DNA of 64,000 nucleotides. It comes from Nocardia iowensis (lineage in GTDB: Bacteria > Actinomycetota > Actinomycetes > Mycobacteriales > Mycobacteriaceae). The notes beneath the pieces are model-generated. The model did no database searches. It saw only the letters and a list, made by a program, of their open reading frames with translations, and had not been told where the DNA came from. The position numbers and the translations under genes were made by a program. The stretch is from the NCBI RefSeq assembly GCF_019222765.1, contig NZ_CP078145.1, forward strand, positions 6,324,001 to 6,388,000. The letters run 5' to 3'. Shown here in pieces: positions 56,338 to 64,000 of this stretch (positions are counted from its first letter, which is position 1; every line of letters begins with the position of its first letter).

Positions 56338-56590
56338 GCTGTACTCCGAGGGCCTCGGGCAAACAGGCTGTCGGGTTGATTCGAGTCCAACCCGACCACC
56401 ACGCGCGAGGCTTGCGAGCGCCCTTCGCGGCCCGTCTCGCGGCCGAGTGGCCGAAGTGCATGCGCCGCAGGCGCGAGTCTCGGCCGCTCGGACGCGAGGC
56501 CCACCCGTCGCCCGCCCACCGCCCCTCATGGAATCGCGGCGCGATGCTGACATTCCGGGCCGCGAACACGCCGCGGCCACGCGGCCAAAA
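56338..56590. other. Non-coding stretch downstream of rpsO
   Basis: About 250 bases between the rpsO stop and the terminator hairpin. Both strands have short open frames but none with a ribosome binding site or recognisable product. GC-rich dyads such as GGCCGAGTGGCC occur. It is probably the rpsO 3' untranslated region. Confidence 0.5.
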
Positions 56591-56860
56591 TTACCGGCGC
56601 AGGCCCAGGCGCTCGATGAGCGAACGGTAGCGCTGGATGTCGTTGGCGGCCAGGTACTTCGAGAGCCGACGACGACGACCGATCAGCGCGAGCAGGCCGT
56701 GCCGGGTGTGGTGATCGTGCTTGTGCACCTTCAGGTGCTCGGTGAGGTCGGAGATACGCTTGGACAGCAGCGCGATCTGGGCCTCCGGCGAGCCGGTGTC
56801 CTTCTCGTGCAGGCCGTATTCCTTGAGAATTGCCGACTTCTGCTCGGTGGTCAGTGCCAT
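56591..56860 (-). CDS. rpsO: 30S ribosomal protein S15
   Basis: 89 residues, the standard size. [20 protein letters not shown], then [20 protein letters not shown], and [20 protein letters not shown] with [20 protein letters not shown]. Binds 16S rRNA helices 20-22 early in 30S assembly. It is followed by pnp as in most bacteria, here with an unusually long gap. Confidence 0.98.
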   Translation of the reverse strand: MALTTEQKSAILKEYGLHEKDTGSPEAQIALLSKRISDLTEHLKVHKHDHHTRHGLLALIGRRRRLSKYLAANDIQRYRSLIERLGLRR

Positions 56861-57017
56861 GGGGCATCCACTCCTATTTCAGTCCCGCGCTCGAATTTCC
56901 GGTTACCCGGGTCGGGTGCCACCGCGGACCGCAGCAAACCCGAGGATCTACCTTACCGGACCGGGCGTGCCGAACCGAATCGCGGTCAGCTGGGCCGGTC
57001 AGCCGACGATTCCGGAG

Positions 57018-57989
57018 CTACCGGTCGTCGGCGGCGGCGAGGACCTTGCGGGCGTTCTCCACGTCACGACCCATCGTTTCGATGAGCTCGTCGACCGAGT
57101 CGAACTTGCGCTGGCCACGCACGTGGTCGACGAAATCGACCGCGACGTGCTGGCCGTAGAGGTCGGCCTCACCGTCGAGCACATACGCCTCAACGGTGCG
57201 GGCACGGCCGGAGAAGGTCGGGTTGGTGCCGACCGAGATGGCGGCCATCGCGCGCTCGCCCGGTGTGACGGTGCCGATGGTCGGGCCGGGACCGAGCACG
57301 GTGAACCAGCCCGCGTACACACCGTCGGCCGGGATCGCGGCGTGCATCGGCGGTGCGACGTTCGCGGTCGGGAAGCCGAGCTGGCGGCCGCGTCCGTCGC
57401 CGTGCACGACCACGCCCTCGACCCGATGCGGACGGCCGAGCGCTTCGGCGGCGGCCGCCATGTCGCCCGCGTCGACGCAGGCGCGAATGTAGGTGGAGGA
57501 GAAGGTGACCGCGTGCTCACCGAGCAGCGTCACGCCGTCGACCTCGAAGCCGAAGCGCCGACCGAGCTCGCGCATGGTGTCGATGGTGCCCGCGGCCTTC
57601 TTGCCGAAGGTGAAGTTGTCGCCGATCACCACTTCGGCCACATGCAACCGCTCGACGAGCAGGTCGTGCACGTAGCGGGCGGGGGTCAGCTTCATGAAAG
57701 TTCGGTTGAACGGCATGACGCAGAACACGTCGACGCCCAGTTCCTCGGCCAGTTCCGCCCGCCGGGTCAGCGTGGTCAGTTGCGCCGGATGCGAACCAGG
57801 TCGGACCACCTCCATGGGGTGCGGATCGAAGGTCATCAGTACCGCCGGGACTCCGCGCGCGGCGGCCGATTTCACGGCACGGCTGATCAGCTGCGCGTGG
57901 CCGCGGTGCACGCCGTCGAACACACCGATCGTGAGTACACACCGGCCCCAGTCCGCGGGCACATCGTCAAGGCCTCTCCATCGCTGCAC
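57018..57989 (-). CDS. ribF: Bifunctional riboflavin kinase / FAD synthetase
   Basis: 323 residues from GTG 57989 (VQRWRGLDDVPADWGRCVLT, matching mycobacterial RibF starts). FAD synthetase domain with GVFDGVHRGHAQLI at 23-36 and SSTYIRACVDAGDM. The C-terminal riboflavin kinase domain has GRGRQLGFPTANV and GVYAGWFTVLG, ending VDELIETMGRDVENARKVL. Makes FMN and FAD. Longer starts to 58067 give a poor N terminus. Confidence 0.95.
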   Translation of the reverse strand: MQRWRGLDDVPADWGRCVLTIGVFDGVHRGHAQLISRAVKSAAARGVPAVLMTFDPHPMEVVRPGSHPAQLTTLTRRAELAEELGVDVFCVMPFNRTFMKLTPARYVHDLLVERLHVAEVVIGDNFTFGKKAAGTIDTMRELGRRFGFEVDGVTLLGEHAVTFSSTYIRACVDAGDMAAAAEALGRPHRVEGVVVHGDGRGRQLGFPTANVAPPMHAAIPADGVYAGWFTVLGPGPTIGTVTPGERAMAAISVGTNPTFSGRARTVEAYVLDGEADLYGQHVAVDFVDHVRGQRKFDSVDELIETMGRDVENARKVLAAADDR

Positions 57990-58163
57990 AGTCCGCAGCT
58001 TATATCGCGCAGTCGAACGGAGCCCGACCGAAGCCTGCGCGGGCCGCGGCGATGCCGCCGATGTCACACCACGCTAGGCGGAGTCGTGTACGGGCGGTGA
58101 ATCCCCGGTTCTCCCGTGCGGCGAGCTGTGTCAATCGGGTGGCATGTGCTTAAGCTCGGGTAT

Positions 58164-58922
58164 GTGCCCGGTAAACGTGATATCGCCACCCGCCGTGAGC
58201 TAGCCGACGCCGCTGCCGATGCGTCGAGACAAGCCACCGGCGGCACCGCGACGATCGCGCCGGAGCTGTCCTCGGTCGCCCAGGACTACCTCAAGGTGAT
58301 CTGGACCGCACAGGAGTGGTCGCAGGAGAAGGTGTCGACCAAGCTGCTCGCCGAACGGATCGGGGTGTCCGCGTCCACCGTCTCCGAGGCCGTGCGCAAG
58401 CTCGCCGACCAAGGGTTGGTCGAGCACGCCCGGTACGGCTCGATCACCCTCACCGAAAATGGTCGACGCGCCGCGGTCGCGATGGTGCGCAGGCACCGGC
58501 TGATCGAGACCTTCCTGGTCAACGAGCTCGGCTACGGCTGGGACGAGGTGCACGACGAAGCCGAGGTGCTCGAGCACGCGGTCTCCGAACTGCTCATGGC
58601 CCGCATCGACGCCAAACTCGGCTACCCAGACCGCGATCCGCACGGCGACCCCATACCCTCGGTCGACGGCGCCGTCCCCACCCCACCGGCCCGCCAGCTC
58701 AGCGACTTCCGCGCGGGCGAGTCGGGCCGCGTCGCCCGCATCTCCGACTCCGACCCCGACATGCTCCGCTACTTCGACTCGGTCGGCATCGCCCTGGACA
58801 CCACCATCACCGTCCTCGAACGCCGAGACTTCGCAGGCACCATAGCCATCCGCATCGGCACCACCGAAACTCCCACCGACCTGGGCAGTCCCGCCGCCGA
58901 AGCCATCTGGCTCACCACCTGA
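58164..58922 (+). CDS. SirR/MntR-type DtxR-family metal-dependent regulator
   Basis: 252 residues from GTG 58164. DtxR helix-turn-helix (SSVAQDYLKVIWTAQEWSQE, TKLLAERIGVSASTVSEAVR) at about 34-80, metal-binding dimerisation helices (HRLIETFLVNELGYGWDEVH, DEAEVLEHAVSELLMARIDA) and a C-terminal SH3-like FeoA domain. Very close in pattern to M. tuberculosis Rv2788 (SirR), and in the same place next to ribF. Probably senses Mn or Fe. It starts about 30 residues longer than Rv2788, so a start further in is possible. Confidence 0.92.
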   Translation: MPGKRDIATRRELADAAADASRQATGGTATIAPELSSVAQDYLKVIWTAQEWSQEKVSTKLLAERIGVSASTVSEAVRKLADQGLVEHARYGSITLTENGRRAAVAMVRRHRLIETFLVNELGYGWDEVHDEAEVLEHAVSELLMARIDAKLGYPDRDPHGDPIPSVDGAVPTPPARQLSDFRAGESGRVARISDSDPDMLRYFDSVGIALDTTITVLERRDFAGTIAIRIGTTETPTDLGSPAAEAIWLTT

Positions 58923-59008
58923 CCGGCGTCGCGAACGGGACATCAGTGCGGCGTCACTCGCGTTTCGGTGCAGTCATGTCCCGATGGTGAATCCTGTTCG
59001 ACCGGTGG

Positions 59009-59827
59009 TCAGCAGATGATGAAGTAGTCCTGGAGGCGGGTGGGGACACCGTCGGCGGCGGCCTTGGTCCAGCAGACGTCGTGCGGGAAGTAGACGTAGG
59101 TGGCCCAGCCGTCGGGGGCGCGGCGGACGATGCGCTGGCTGTCGCCGGGGACGTCCCAGACAATGACCGCCCAGGTGCCGTCGCATTCGGTGACTGTCGC
59201 GTTGTCGCTGCCGAGTTCGCCGATGTCGTCGAGGTCGTGCACGATCGTTTGGGCGGCGCAGAACGGGGGCAGGTTCGGTTCCTGGAAGCGCAGTTCGCCG
59301 GAAACGACCTGTCCTTGGTGGAGCAGGAAGAGGCTGTGCATGCCCTCTGGCACCGGGGTCGTACCGGGCGGCGGGGTGCCCATGCCGAAGCGGTAGCAGC
59401 CGACCGGCACCGCGAAGGTGGCGGAGCCGTTGGCGTCGGTGACGGCGTCTCGGCGCAGCACCTCGGTGGTGCCCTCGAGCGGAATGTCATGGGAGGCCGG
59501 GTCGCACGGCTGTACCAAACGGAGGTTTACCGGCACATTCGGCACCGGAGCGCCGGAGAGGGTTCGGGTCTCGAGCACTACGGTGCCGGAAGCCTGCGGC
59601 GGGTTTCCGGGCTTGTCGGGAGCCGGCGTGCCCGGTGACGGATTGCGCGGCGGCGGAACGACATCGGTGGGTGGCGTCGTCGGCAGTGGCAGCGAACTCG
59701 TCGCGGGTGTAGACCGATCCGCCGGTGTCGGCGATCCGTCCTCACCGCCACATGCCGACGCCGCCAGCACAACCGCAACGACAACGAGCACCTGCTGCAC
59801 AACTCCGCGGAAACCCACCGCCCCCAC
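59009..59827 (-). CDS. Secreted lipoprotein with Pro-rich linker
   Basis: 272 residues. Signal peptide with lipobox ASAC (Cys near 26), Thr/Pro linker (SSLPLPTTPPTDVVPPPRNP), then an Ig-like/transthyretin-like segment (SGTVVLETRTLSGAPVPNVP, TDANGSATFAVPVGCYRFGM) that recalls collagen-binding B or carboxypeptidase-regulatory repeats. A C-terminal domain (CDGTWAVIVWDVPGDSQRIV, DDYFIIC-type ending) has paired cysteines. No exact family recognised. Confidence 0.78.
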   Translation of the reverse strand: MGAVGFRGVVQQVLVVVAVVLAASACGGEDGSPTPADRSTPATSSLPLPTTPPTDVVPPPRNPSPGTPAPDKPGNPPQASGTVVLETRTLSGAPVPNVPVNLRLVQPCDPASHDIPLEGTTEVLRRDAVTDANGSATFAVPVGCYRFGMGTPPPGTTPVPEGMHSLFLLHQGQVVSGELRFQEPNLPPFCAAQTIVHDLDDIGELGSDNATVTECDGTWAVIVWDVPGDSQRIVRRAPDGWATYVYFPHDVCWTKAAADGVPTRLQDYFIIC

Positions 59828-59986
59828 CTCTCGATCAGGTCATCGGATACTCGACCTATCGCTCTCCATCATCCCATGGTTACCGCAGGTAGACCCCCTA
59901 CTTCCCGGGGCCGTCGAACGGGACAGGAGCGCGGAAACCCGTGGAGTTTCGGTGGCGGTCAGGTCCTCTTCGAGGGCGAATTGCGT

Positions 59987-60409
59987 TCAGCGGGAGAGGA
60001 AGTCGAGGAGGGTGCGGAATTCGGGGAGGGATAGGTAGCCGTCGTTGTCTTGATCGGCGGCGACGAGGAGGGTGGCGGCGGGCTCGTCGATGCGGCCCTC
60101 GCCGACGTGGCGGATGAGGGATTCGAGTTCCTCGACGGAGATGCGACCGTCCTGGTTGGTGTCGAAGATTTTGAAGGCGGCATCGGCATCGGTGACCTCG
60201 ATGCGGCCACCGGCCAGCGCGGCATCGAATTCCGCTCGGGAAACAAGGAAGTCGCCATTGGTGTCGGCCGCGGCGACAAGCCGTTCGACGGCGTCGTCAT
60301 CGACATCCAGCCCGAGTCCGCGGATCCCCGTGGTGATGTCGGCTACCGACACGAGACCATCCCCGTCCCGATCCCACAACTCGAACGTATCGACCGGCTG
60401 TCCACTCAT
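59987..60409 (-). CDS. Four-EF-hand calcium-binding protein (calmodulin-like)
   Basis: 140 residues from ATG 60409, with GGGAGG upstream. Four consecutive EF-hand loops: DRDGDGLVSVAD, DTNGDFLVSRAE, DTNQDGRISVEE and DQDNDGYLSLPE. Acidic residues occupy loop positions 1, 3 and 12 in most; position 12 is Asp in the first. No signal peptide. It resembles calerythrin-like actinobacterial EF-hand proteins. Likely a cytoplasmic calcium sensor or buffer; partner unknown. Confidence 0.92.
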   Translation of the reverse strand: MSGQPVDTFELWDRDGDGLVSVADITTGIRGLGLDVDDDAVERLVAAADTNGDFLVSRAEFDAALAGGRIEVTDADAAFKIFDTNQDGRISVEELESLIRHVGEGRIDEPAATLLVAADQDNDGYLSLPEFRTLLDFLSR

Positions 60410-60560
60410 AGCCCTACCTCCCACTACCGCAACATCAACGGCCGCTCCACACTCTACGGATCCGCCCATCCCCCAGCACCCCAAGCCCTGTCCGGCGAAC
60501 GGGACACGACCGAGGCTCCACTCGCACTTTGCCGCAGTCATGTCCCGTTCGACGCGGTGG

Positions 60561-60956
60561 TCAGGCTGGGGTTGGGGTGGTGCGGTTTTCGTCGGCGGTG
60601 GATAGCCAGAAGCAGACGGGCGGGAGGACTATTTCGATGATGGTCAGCACGATTTGGAACCAGTGGGGCCAGCCGTGGACTGCTAGGGAGATCGCGCGGC
60701 CGACGGCGCCTAGGAGGAAGATTCCGGCGAGCCAGCGGATGGCCAGGGCGGGGATCGGGGATTGGCGGGCGGCCCAGATCCACGCGACGCCGTAGCCGAC
60801 GAAGATCGCGCCGAAGAAGCGGCTCTGGCTGTCGGCGGTCACGCCGGAGGAGCCCATGTCGGGGACCGAGTCGATGCCGAGTGCCATGTGCAGGAAGCCG
60901 ATGCCTACGCAGGCCACGCCCATCACCATGGAAAGCCACTTGAGTGTTGCGGCCAT
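60561..60956 (-). CDS. DUF4345 membrane protein
   Basis: 131 residues with four membrane segments (TLKWLSMVMGVACVGIGFLH, FFGAIFVGYGVAWIWAARQS, LAIRWLAGIFLLGAVGRAIS, IVLTIIEIVLPPVCFWLSTA). Matches the DUF4345 pattern (RFFGAIFVGYGVAWIW near 47-62). Divergent from a TetR gene with a perfect long inverted repeat between them, so probably the regulated gene. Function unknown. Confidence 0.88.
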   Translation of the reverse strand: MAATLKWLSMVMGVACVGIGFLHMALGIDSVPDMGSSGVTADSQSRFFGAIFVGYGVAWIWAARQSPIPALAIRWLAGIFLLGAVGRAISLAVHGWPHWFQIVLTIIEIVLPPVCFWLSTADENRTTPTPA

Positions 60957-61031
60957 GATTTCCTCCCGAATGAATCCGACGCAAGGTGCTGGTGGGAAGC
61001 GGATTTCGAGGTCCTGAGCCCGCCCACCGAC

Positions 61032-61088
61032 TAGTTGACGTGTGTCTACTAACAGACCCTACGACGCTTAGTAGACACACGTCAACTA
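61032..61088. promoter_or_regulatory. Perfect 21-bp inverted repeat operator
   Basis: TAGTTGACGTGTGTCTACTAA at 61032-61052 and its exact complement at 61068-61088, spacer 15 bases. Both arms carry TTGACG, a possible -35 box for each direction. It lies between the DUF4345 gene and the TetR gene, 11 bases before the TetR ATG. Confidence 0.88.
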
Positions 61089-61099
61089 AGCTTTGTCGG

Positions 61100-61702
61100 A
61101 TGAATACTCGCCGCCGCCTCTCCCCCGACGAGCGCCGCAAGGTGCTGCTGGAAGCCGGTGCGCGACTCTTCGCCGAACGCGCCTACGACGCGGTGCTGAT
61201 GGAGGACGTCGCGGCGGCAGCGGGGGTGTCGCGGGCCCTGCTCTACCGCCACTTCCCGAGCAAACGCGACCTGTTCGCGGGCGTCTACGAGGAAGCGGCG
61301 GACCAACTGCTCGTCGCGACGACGTTCGACACCGAAAGGCCACTCGCCGAACAACTCACCGCCGGGCTGAACACCCACTTCGACTACTTCGAAGCCAATG
61401 CCCACAGCGTGCTCGCGGCCAATCGCGTGCTCGCAGGCGATCCCACCATCCAGGCGATCATCGCGGGCGAGCTCGGCGAACTGCGCCACCGGCTGCTGGA
61501 CGTCATGGGTGTCGAGGGCGCCACCCACACCCAGGTGTCCTCGGTGCTGATGAGCTGGCTCACCTTCGTCCGCGTGCTCACAGTCGAATGGTTGGAGAAC
61601 CACCACTTCTCCCGCGCCGAGCTGCTCGACATCAGTGTGGGTTCACTCGTCGGCGCGCTGCAGCCACTCCTCGGACCTGAGCTCCGCCCGGGCGGGAAGT
61701 GA
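61100..61702 (+). CDS. TetR-family transcriptional regulator
   Basis: 200 residues. N-terminal HTH (LSPDERRKVLLEAGARLFAE; MEDVAAAAGVSRALLYRHFP; SKRDLFAGVYEEAADQLLVA) and ligand domain (HSVLAANRVLAGDPTIQAII). ATG 61100 starts right after the operator. Likely represses itself and the divergent DUF4345 gene. Confidence 0.93.
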   Translation: MNTRRRLSPDERRKVLLEAGARLFAERAYDAVLMEDVAAAAGVSRALLYRHFPSKRDLFAGVYEEAADQLLVATTFDTERPLAEQLTAGLNTHFDYFEANAHSVLAANRVLAGDPTIQAIIAGELGELRHRLLDVMGVEGATHTQVSSVLMSWLTFVRVLTVEWLENHHFSRAELLDISVGSLVGALQPLLGPELRPGGK

Positions 61703-61933
61703 GCGCAGGGCCCTGGTCTGCGCTGCGGCATACGGAGACTCGGCCACATACCGAACCCGATCAACGGCCGACAGGCTGCCACACCGCGGCCCGGCCACAT
61801 GCGGAGGAGCCGACTCGATACCAAACTGCCATCCACCGAGAACCAGCCACATGCCGACGCCGCCACCTGCGGAGACCGGCCACATTAGGAGACCCGGCCG
61901 CGTGCCGGGGCAACGGATCGTGGCCGTGACGAG
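61703..61933. repeat. Intergenic stretch with degenerate GGCCACAT repeats
   Basis: Between TetR and truB, GGCCACAT (or AGCCACAT) recurs at 61742, 61793, about 61845 and 61878, the first three at 51-52 base spacing, with CGGAGA-type words nearby. No coding frame supported. Confidence 0.45.
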
Positions 61934-62839
61934 TTACAGGTTGGACGGGCGAACAACCATCACGGATGCGGCGCGCTTGCCGCTCTCCTGGAGCAGCGCG
62001 ATCGCGCGTCCCGCCGGGTCGATGGCGGCGTAGACGCCGGGGAGGCCGATCGGGTCGAGCCAGCGGCCGTTGCGTAAGTCGTCGGCTTGCGTCTCGTCAA
62101 TGTCCCGGTGCGGGAAGGCGGTTCGGACCGCCTCGTCCATGTCCAGACTGAGCAGCGAGGCGTCGGATTCGGCGGCGGTCGCCAATTCGTCGAGGGTGCG
62201 GGCATGTTCGAGGGTGAACGGGCCGACTCTGGTGCGGCGCAAGGCCGTCAGGTGTCCGCCGACGGCGAGGGCGGCACCCAGGTCGCGGGCAAGGGCGCGC
62301 ACGTAGGTGCCCGAGGAGCATTCGACCGCCACGTCGAGGTCGACGAATTCACCGTCCGAAACATCGCGACGGGCGAGGATGTCGAAGCGGGACACGGTGA
62401 CCGGGCGGGCTGCCAGCTGCACGTCTTCACCCGCGCGGTGCCGAGCGTAGGCGCGTTCGCCGTTCACCTTGATCGCGCTCACCGTGGCGGGCACCTGTTC
62501 GATGTCACCGGTGAGTTCGGCGGTGTGCGCGGCGATTTCGTCATCGGTGAGGTGCAGGGCCGGGGTGGTCGACAGCACCTCCCCCTCGGCGTCGTCGGTG
62601 GTGGTGGCCTGGCCGAGCCGGATGGTCGCGGTGTACGCCTTGGTGGTCAGCGTCAGCAAGCCGAGCAGTTTGGTGGCCCGCTCCACGCCGAGCACGAGCA
62701 CCCCGGTCGCCATCGGGTCGAGGGTGCCCGCGTGCCCGACCTTCTTGGTGCGCAGCAGTTTCCGGCATTTCGCGACGACGTCGTGGCTGGTCCAGCCGCC
62801 GTCCTTGTCGACGATCAGCAGCCCGCCGAGCCCATCCAT
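61934..62839 (-). CDS. truB: tRNA pseudouridine-55 synthase
   Basis: 301 residues from ATG 62839. Catalytic Asp in KKVGHAGTLDPMATGVLVLG near 35-54, then VPATVSAIKVNGERAYARHR and SSGTYVRALARDLGAALAVG. Actinobacterial TruB C-terminal domain (GRAIALLQESGKRAASVMVV). Makes pseudouridine 55 in the T loop. Its ATG overlaps the pptT stop by one base (TGATG), as the order in M. tuberculosis (Rv2794c-Rv2793c) would predict. Confidence 0.96.
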   Translation of the reverse strand: MDGLGGLLIVDKDGGWTSHDVVAKCRKLLRTKKVGHAGTLDPMATGVLVLGVERATKLLGLLTLTTKAYTATIRLGQATTTDDAEGEVLSTTPALHLTDDEIAAHTAELTGDIEQVPATVSAIKVNGERAYARHRAGEDVQLAARPVTVSRFDILARRDVSDGEFVDLDVAVECSSGTYVRALARDLGAALAVGGHLTALRRTRVGPFTLEHARTLDELATAAESDASLLSLDMDEAVRTAFPHRDIDETQADDLRNGRWLDPIGLPGVYAAIDPAGRAIALLQESGKRAASVMVVRPSNL

Positions 62840-63507
62840 CAGGCGTACGCGATCGCGGTGAGGATGAACCCGTCGGCGATCAGCCACCGGCCGTCGAACG
62901 AAAGCAGCGGCGTCCCACCGTCATTCGTCTGTCCCGGCACCAGCAGCTCGCTGTGAAAGGTGCCGTTGCCGGAATCGGCGGAGCCGTCTTCGATCTCGAA
63001 GGTGATGTGCGCTTCCTCGAAGCCGAGCCAGCGCGCGGTCAGCGGCCACCACGCCTTGTAGGTGGCTTCCTTGGCGCAGAACAGTAAACGGTCCAGGTGC
63101 AGTGCGGAATCGGTGGTCTTCAACCACTCCCGCTCCGGCGGCAGGCTGACCGAATCCAGCACGCCTTCGGGCAGCGTCGCGTGCGGCTCGGCATCGATGC
63201 CGATCGAACGGAAGCGCATCTTGTGCGCCACCGCCGCGGCCCGATATCCGTCGCAATGGGTGAGGCTGCCGACGACGCCGCGCGGCCAGATCGGCGCACC
63301 CCGCTCCCCTTTGCCGATCGCCACCGGCGGCTCGCCGAGCTCAGCCAGCGCCAGCCGGGCACAATGCCTGGCCCCGATGAAGTCCCGGCGCCGCTTCTCC
63401 ACCGACTTCGCGATGAGATGCTCCTCCGCCGGATGCGCCTTCAGGTCCTCCGGATACTCCAGCAGCTCAGCCGACTCGACACCAGCAGGCAAAATTGTCT
63501 CGATCAT
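62839..63507 (-). CDS. pptT: 4'-phosphopantetheinyl transferase
   Basis: 222 residues from ATG 63507. Sfp-type signatures VGSLTHCDGYRAAAVAH, SIGIDAEPH (Mg ligands) and LLFCAKEATYKAWWPLTARW. Close in length and motifs to M. tuberculosis PptT (227), which activates acyl and peptidyl carrier proteins for mycolic acids and siderophores. It precedes truB and follows a metallophosphoesterase on the same strand. Confidence 0.96.
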   Translation of the reverse strand: MIETILPAGVESAELLEYPEDLKAHPAEEHLIAKSVEKRRRDFIGARHCARLALAELGEPPVAIGKGERGAPIWPRGVVGSLTHCDGYRAAAVAHKMRFRSIGIDAEPHATLPEGVLDSVSLPPEREWLKTTDSALHLDRLLFCAKEATYKAWWPLTARWLGFEEAHITFEIEDGSADSGNGTFHSELLVPGQTNDGGTPLLSFDGRWLIADGFILTAIAYA

Positions 63508-63811
63508 CACCGACGAGCCTAGTCGAGCCGCGATACGCCCCCGCAGGGTCCATCCCACGCGTCGCCACCGCACCAGCCGAAAGTGGCCGACCGCACCTCG
63601 CCCGCAGCGAATCGCTTCGCCAGGTAGACACTCTCAACACCTCGACGGACATCCGACTGCTCGCGAAGCGGTCTTCCATGACGTGCCGAGCCCACGGAAT
63701 CGGCCACATCCAGGACCGCGTCCACGATTCTCTCGCGAAACGCTGCAGCTGAGCCTGGGCCCGCGACCGGCGGGCGTCGCCGCACCCCGTGCCCCGTTCG
63801 TCGCGTAGCGG
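63508..63811. other. Intergenic region between the metallophosphoesterase and pptT
   Basis: About 300 bases. The longest frames lack a plausible start and product. GGCCACAT occurs at 63704, as in the stretch before truB. I see no terminator or operator. It probably holds the pptT-truB promoter. Confidence 0.4.
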
Positions 63812-64000
63812 TCAGACGCCGCGGCGGCGCTGGGCTTTGCTGCGCATCTCCTGGGCGGCGGCTTCCATTTCCGGGGTGACCTGGAAATGTCCGCCCCACT
63901 TGTTCAGGGTGCCGGGTGGGTACTCGGGCGCGGGGAGGATTTGGCGGAGCAGGCGGTCGGGGAGGCCGCGGCGCTGCCATTCGCGGGGGTAGCCGAGCGA
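63812..64000 (-). CDS. C-terminal end of a metallophosphoesterase-like protein, cut by the window edge
   Basis: The minus strand from the right edge is open to a TGA at 63812-63814, giving 62 residues: SLGYPREWQRRGLPDRLLRQ, then ILPAPEYPPGTLNKWGGHFQ, VTPEMEAAAQEMRSKAQRRR. The GYPREW and GTLNKWGGHF motifs match my memory of the C terminus of the M. tuberculosis Rv2795c type beside pptT. The catalytic part lies outside the window. Confidence 0.75.
   Translation of the reverse strand, partial: SLGYPREWQRRGLPDRLLRQILPAPEYPPGTLNKWGGHFQVTPEMEAAAQEMRSKAQRRRGV

Noticed and set aside
53496..56630. 1044-codon plus-strand ORF opposite pnp
   Set aside because: It runs opposite PNPase and the peptidase, with compositionally biased product. 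It is a shadow of the real minus-strand genes.

Overview
The window is high-GC actinobacterial DNA, most likely a Nocardia or close relative in the mycolic-acid group (Mycobacteriales). The evidence is the gene content and order. FtsK, RNase J, DapA, DapB, PNPase, S15, RibF, a SirR-like DtxR regulator, TruB, PptT and a metallophosphoesterase appear in the same relative order as in the Mycobacterium tuberculosis segment from about Rv2742c to Rv2795c, and the ClgR/PspA/PspM stress module, PgsA3 and the GNAT-type ArgA sit at the matching end. These comparisons are from memory, not from a search. Between the conserved blocks lie accessory genes that the M. tuberculosis segment, as I remember it, lacks.

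Layout. 0-4.3 kb: a cut gene, a DesK/LiaS-type two-component pair, and a tight phospholipid-methyltransferase/DedA/HAD-phosphatase operon. 4.5-8.4 kb: minus-strand pgsA-cinA-clgR-pspA-pspM envelope-stress cluster, divergent from argA and a YciI gene. 9.6-12.8 kb: two related small secreted proteins flanking a TerC membrane protein and a methyltransferase. 12.9-13.4 kb: a 35-codon ORF, an intrinsic terminator and three tandem tRNAs. 13.4-21.1 kb: ftsK, three small secreted or maleylpyruvate-isomerase-like genes, RNase J and dapA. 21.2-26.1 kb: a HicB-like protein, a winged-helix protein and a response regulator/kinase/degenerate-kinase operon. 26.2-28.9 kb: flavodoxin, TetR and a flavin amine oxidase.

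28.9-31.5 kb is the strangest part: a degenerate 56-67 bp tandem array, a TPR membrane protein, a protein made of 27-residue repeats, and dapB. 31.7-45 kb is accessory (alpha/beta hydrolases, VapBC, divergent MarR pair, dehydrogenases, DUF418 protein with hexapeptide repeats, second two-component pair, pentapeptide-repeat protein, SDR-DUF2867). 45-52.3 kb holds PaaX, a saccharopine-dehydrogenase-like enzyme, a D-amino-acid oxidase, a transglutaminase-like protein, tRNA-Gly, an MFS/ArsR pair and a broken adenylate cyclase. 52.3-64 kb returns to the conserved core (M16 peptidase, PNPase, S15, RibF, SirR, TruB, PptT) with a four-EF-hand protein and a DUF4345/TetR pair inserted.

The genes best tied together by overlap are dapA/RNase J, pgsA/cinA, pptT/truB, the response-regulator/kinase pairs and vapB/vapC. 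Several divergent regulator/target pairs carry clear inverted-repeat operators. I saw no insertion sequences, no CRISPR array and no prophage.
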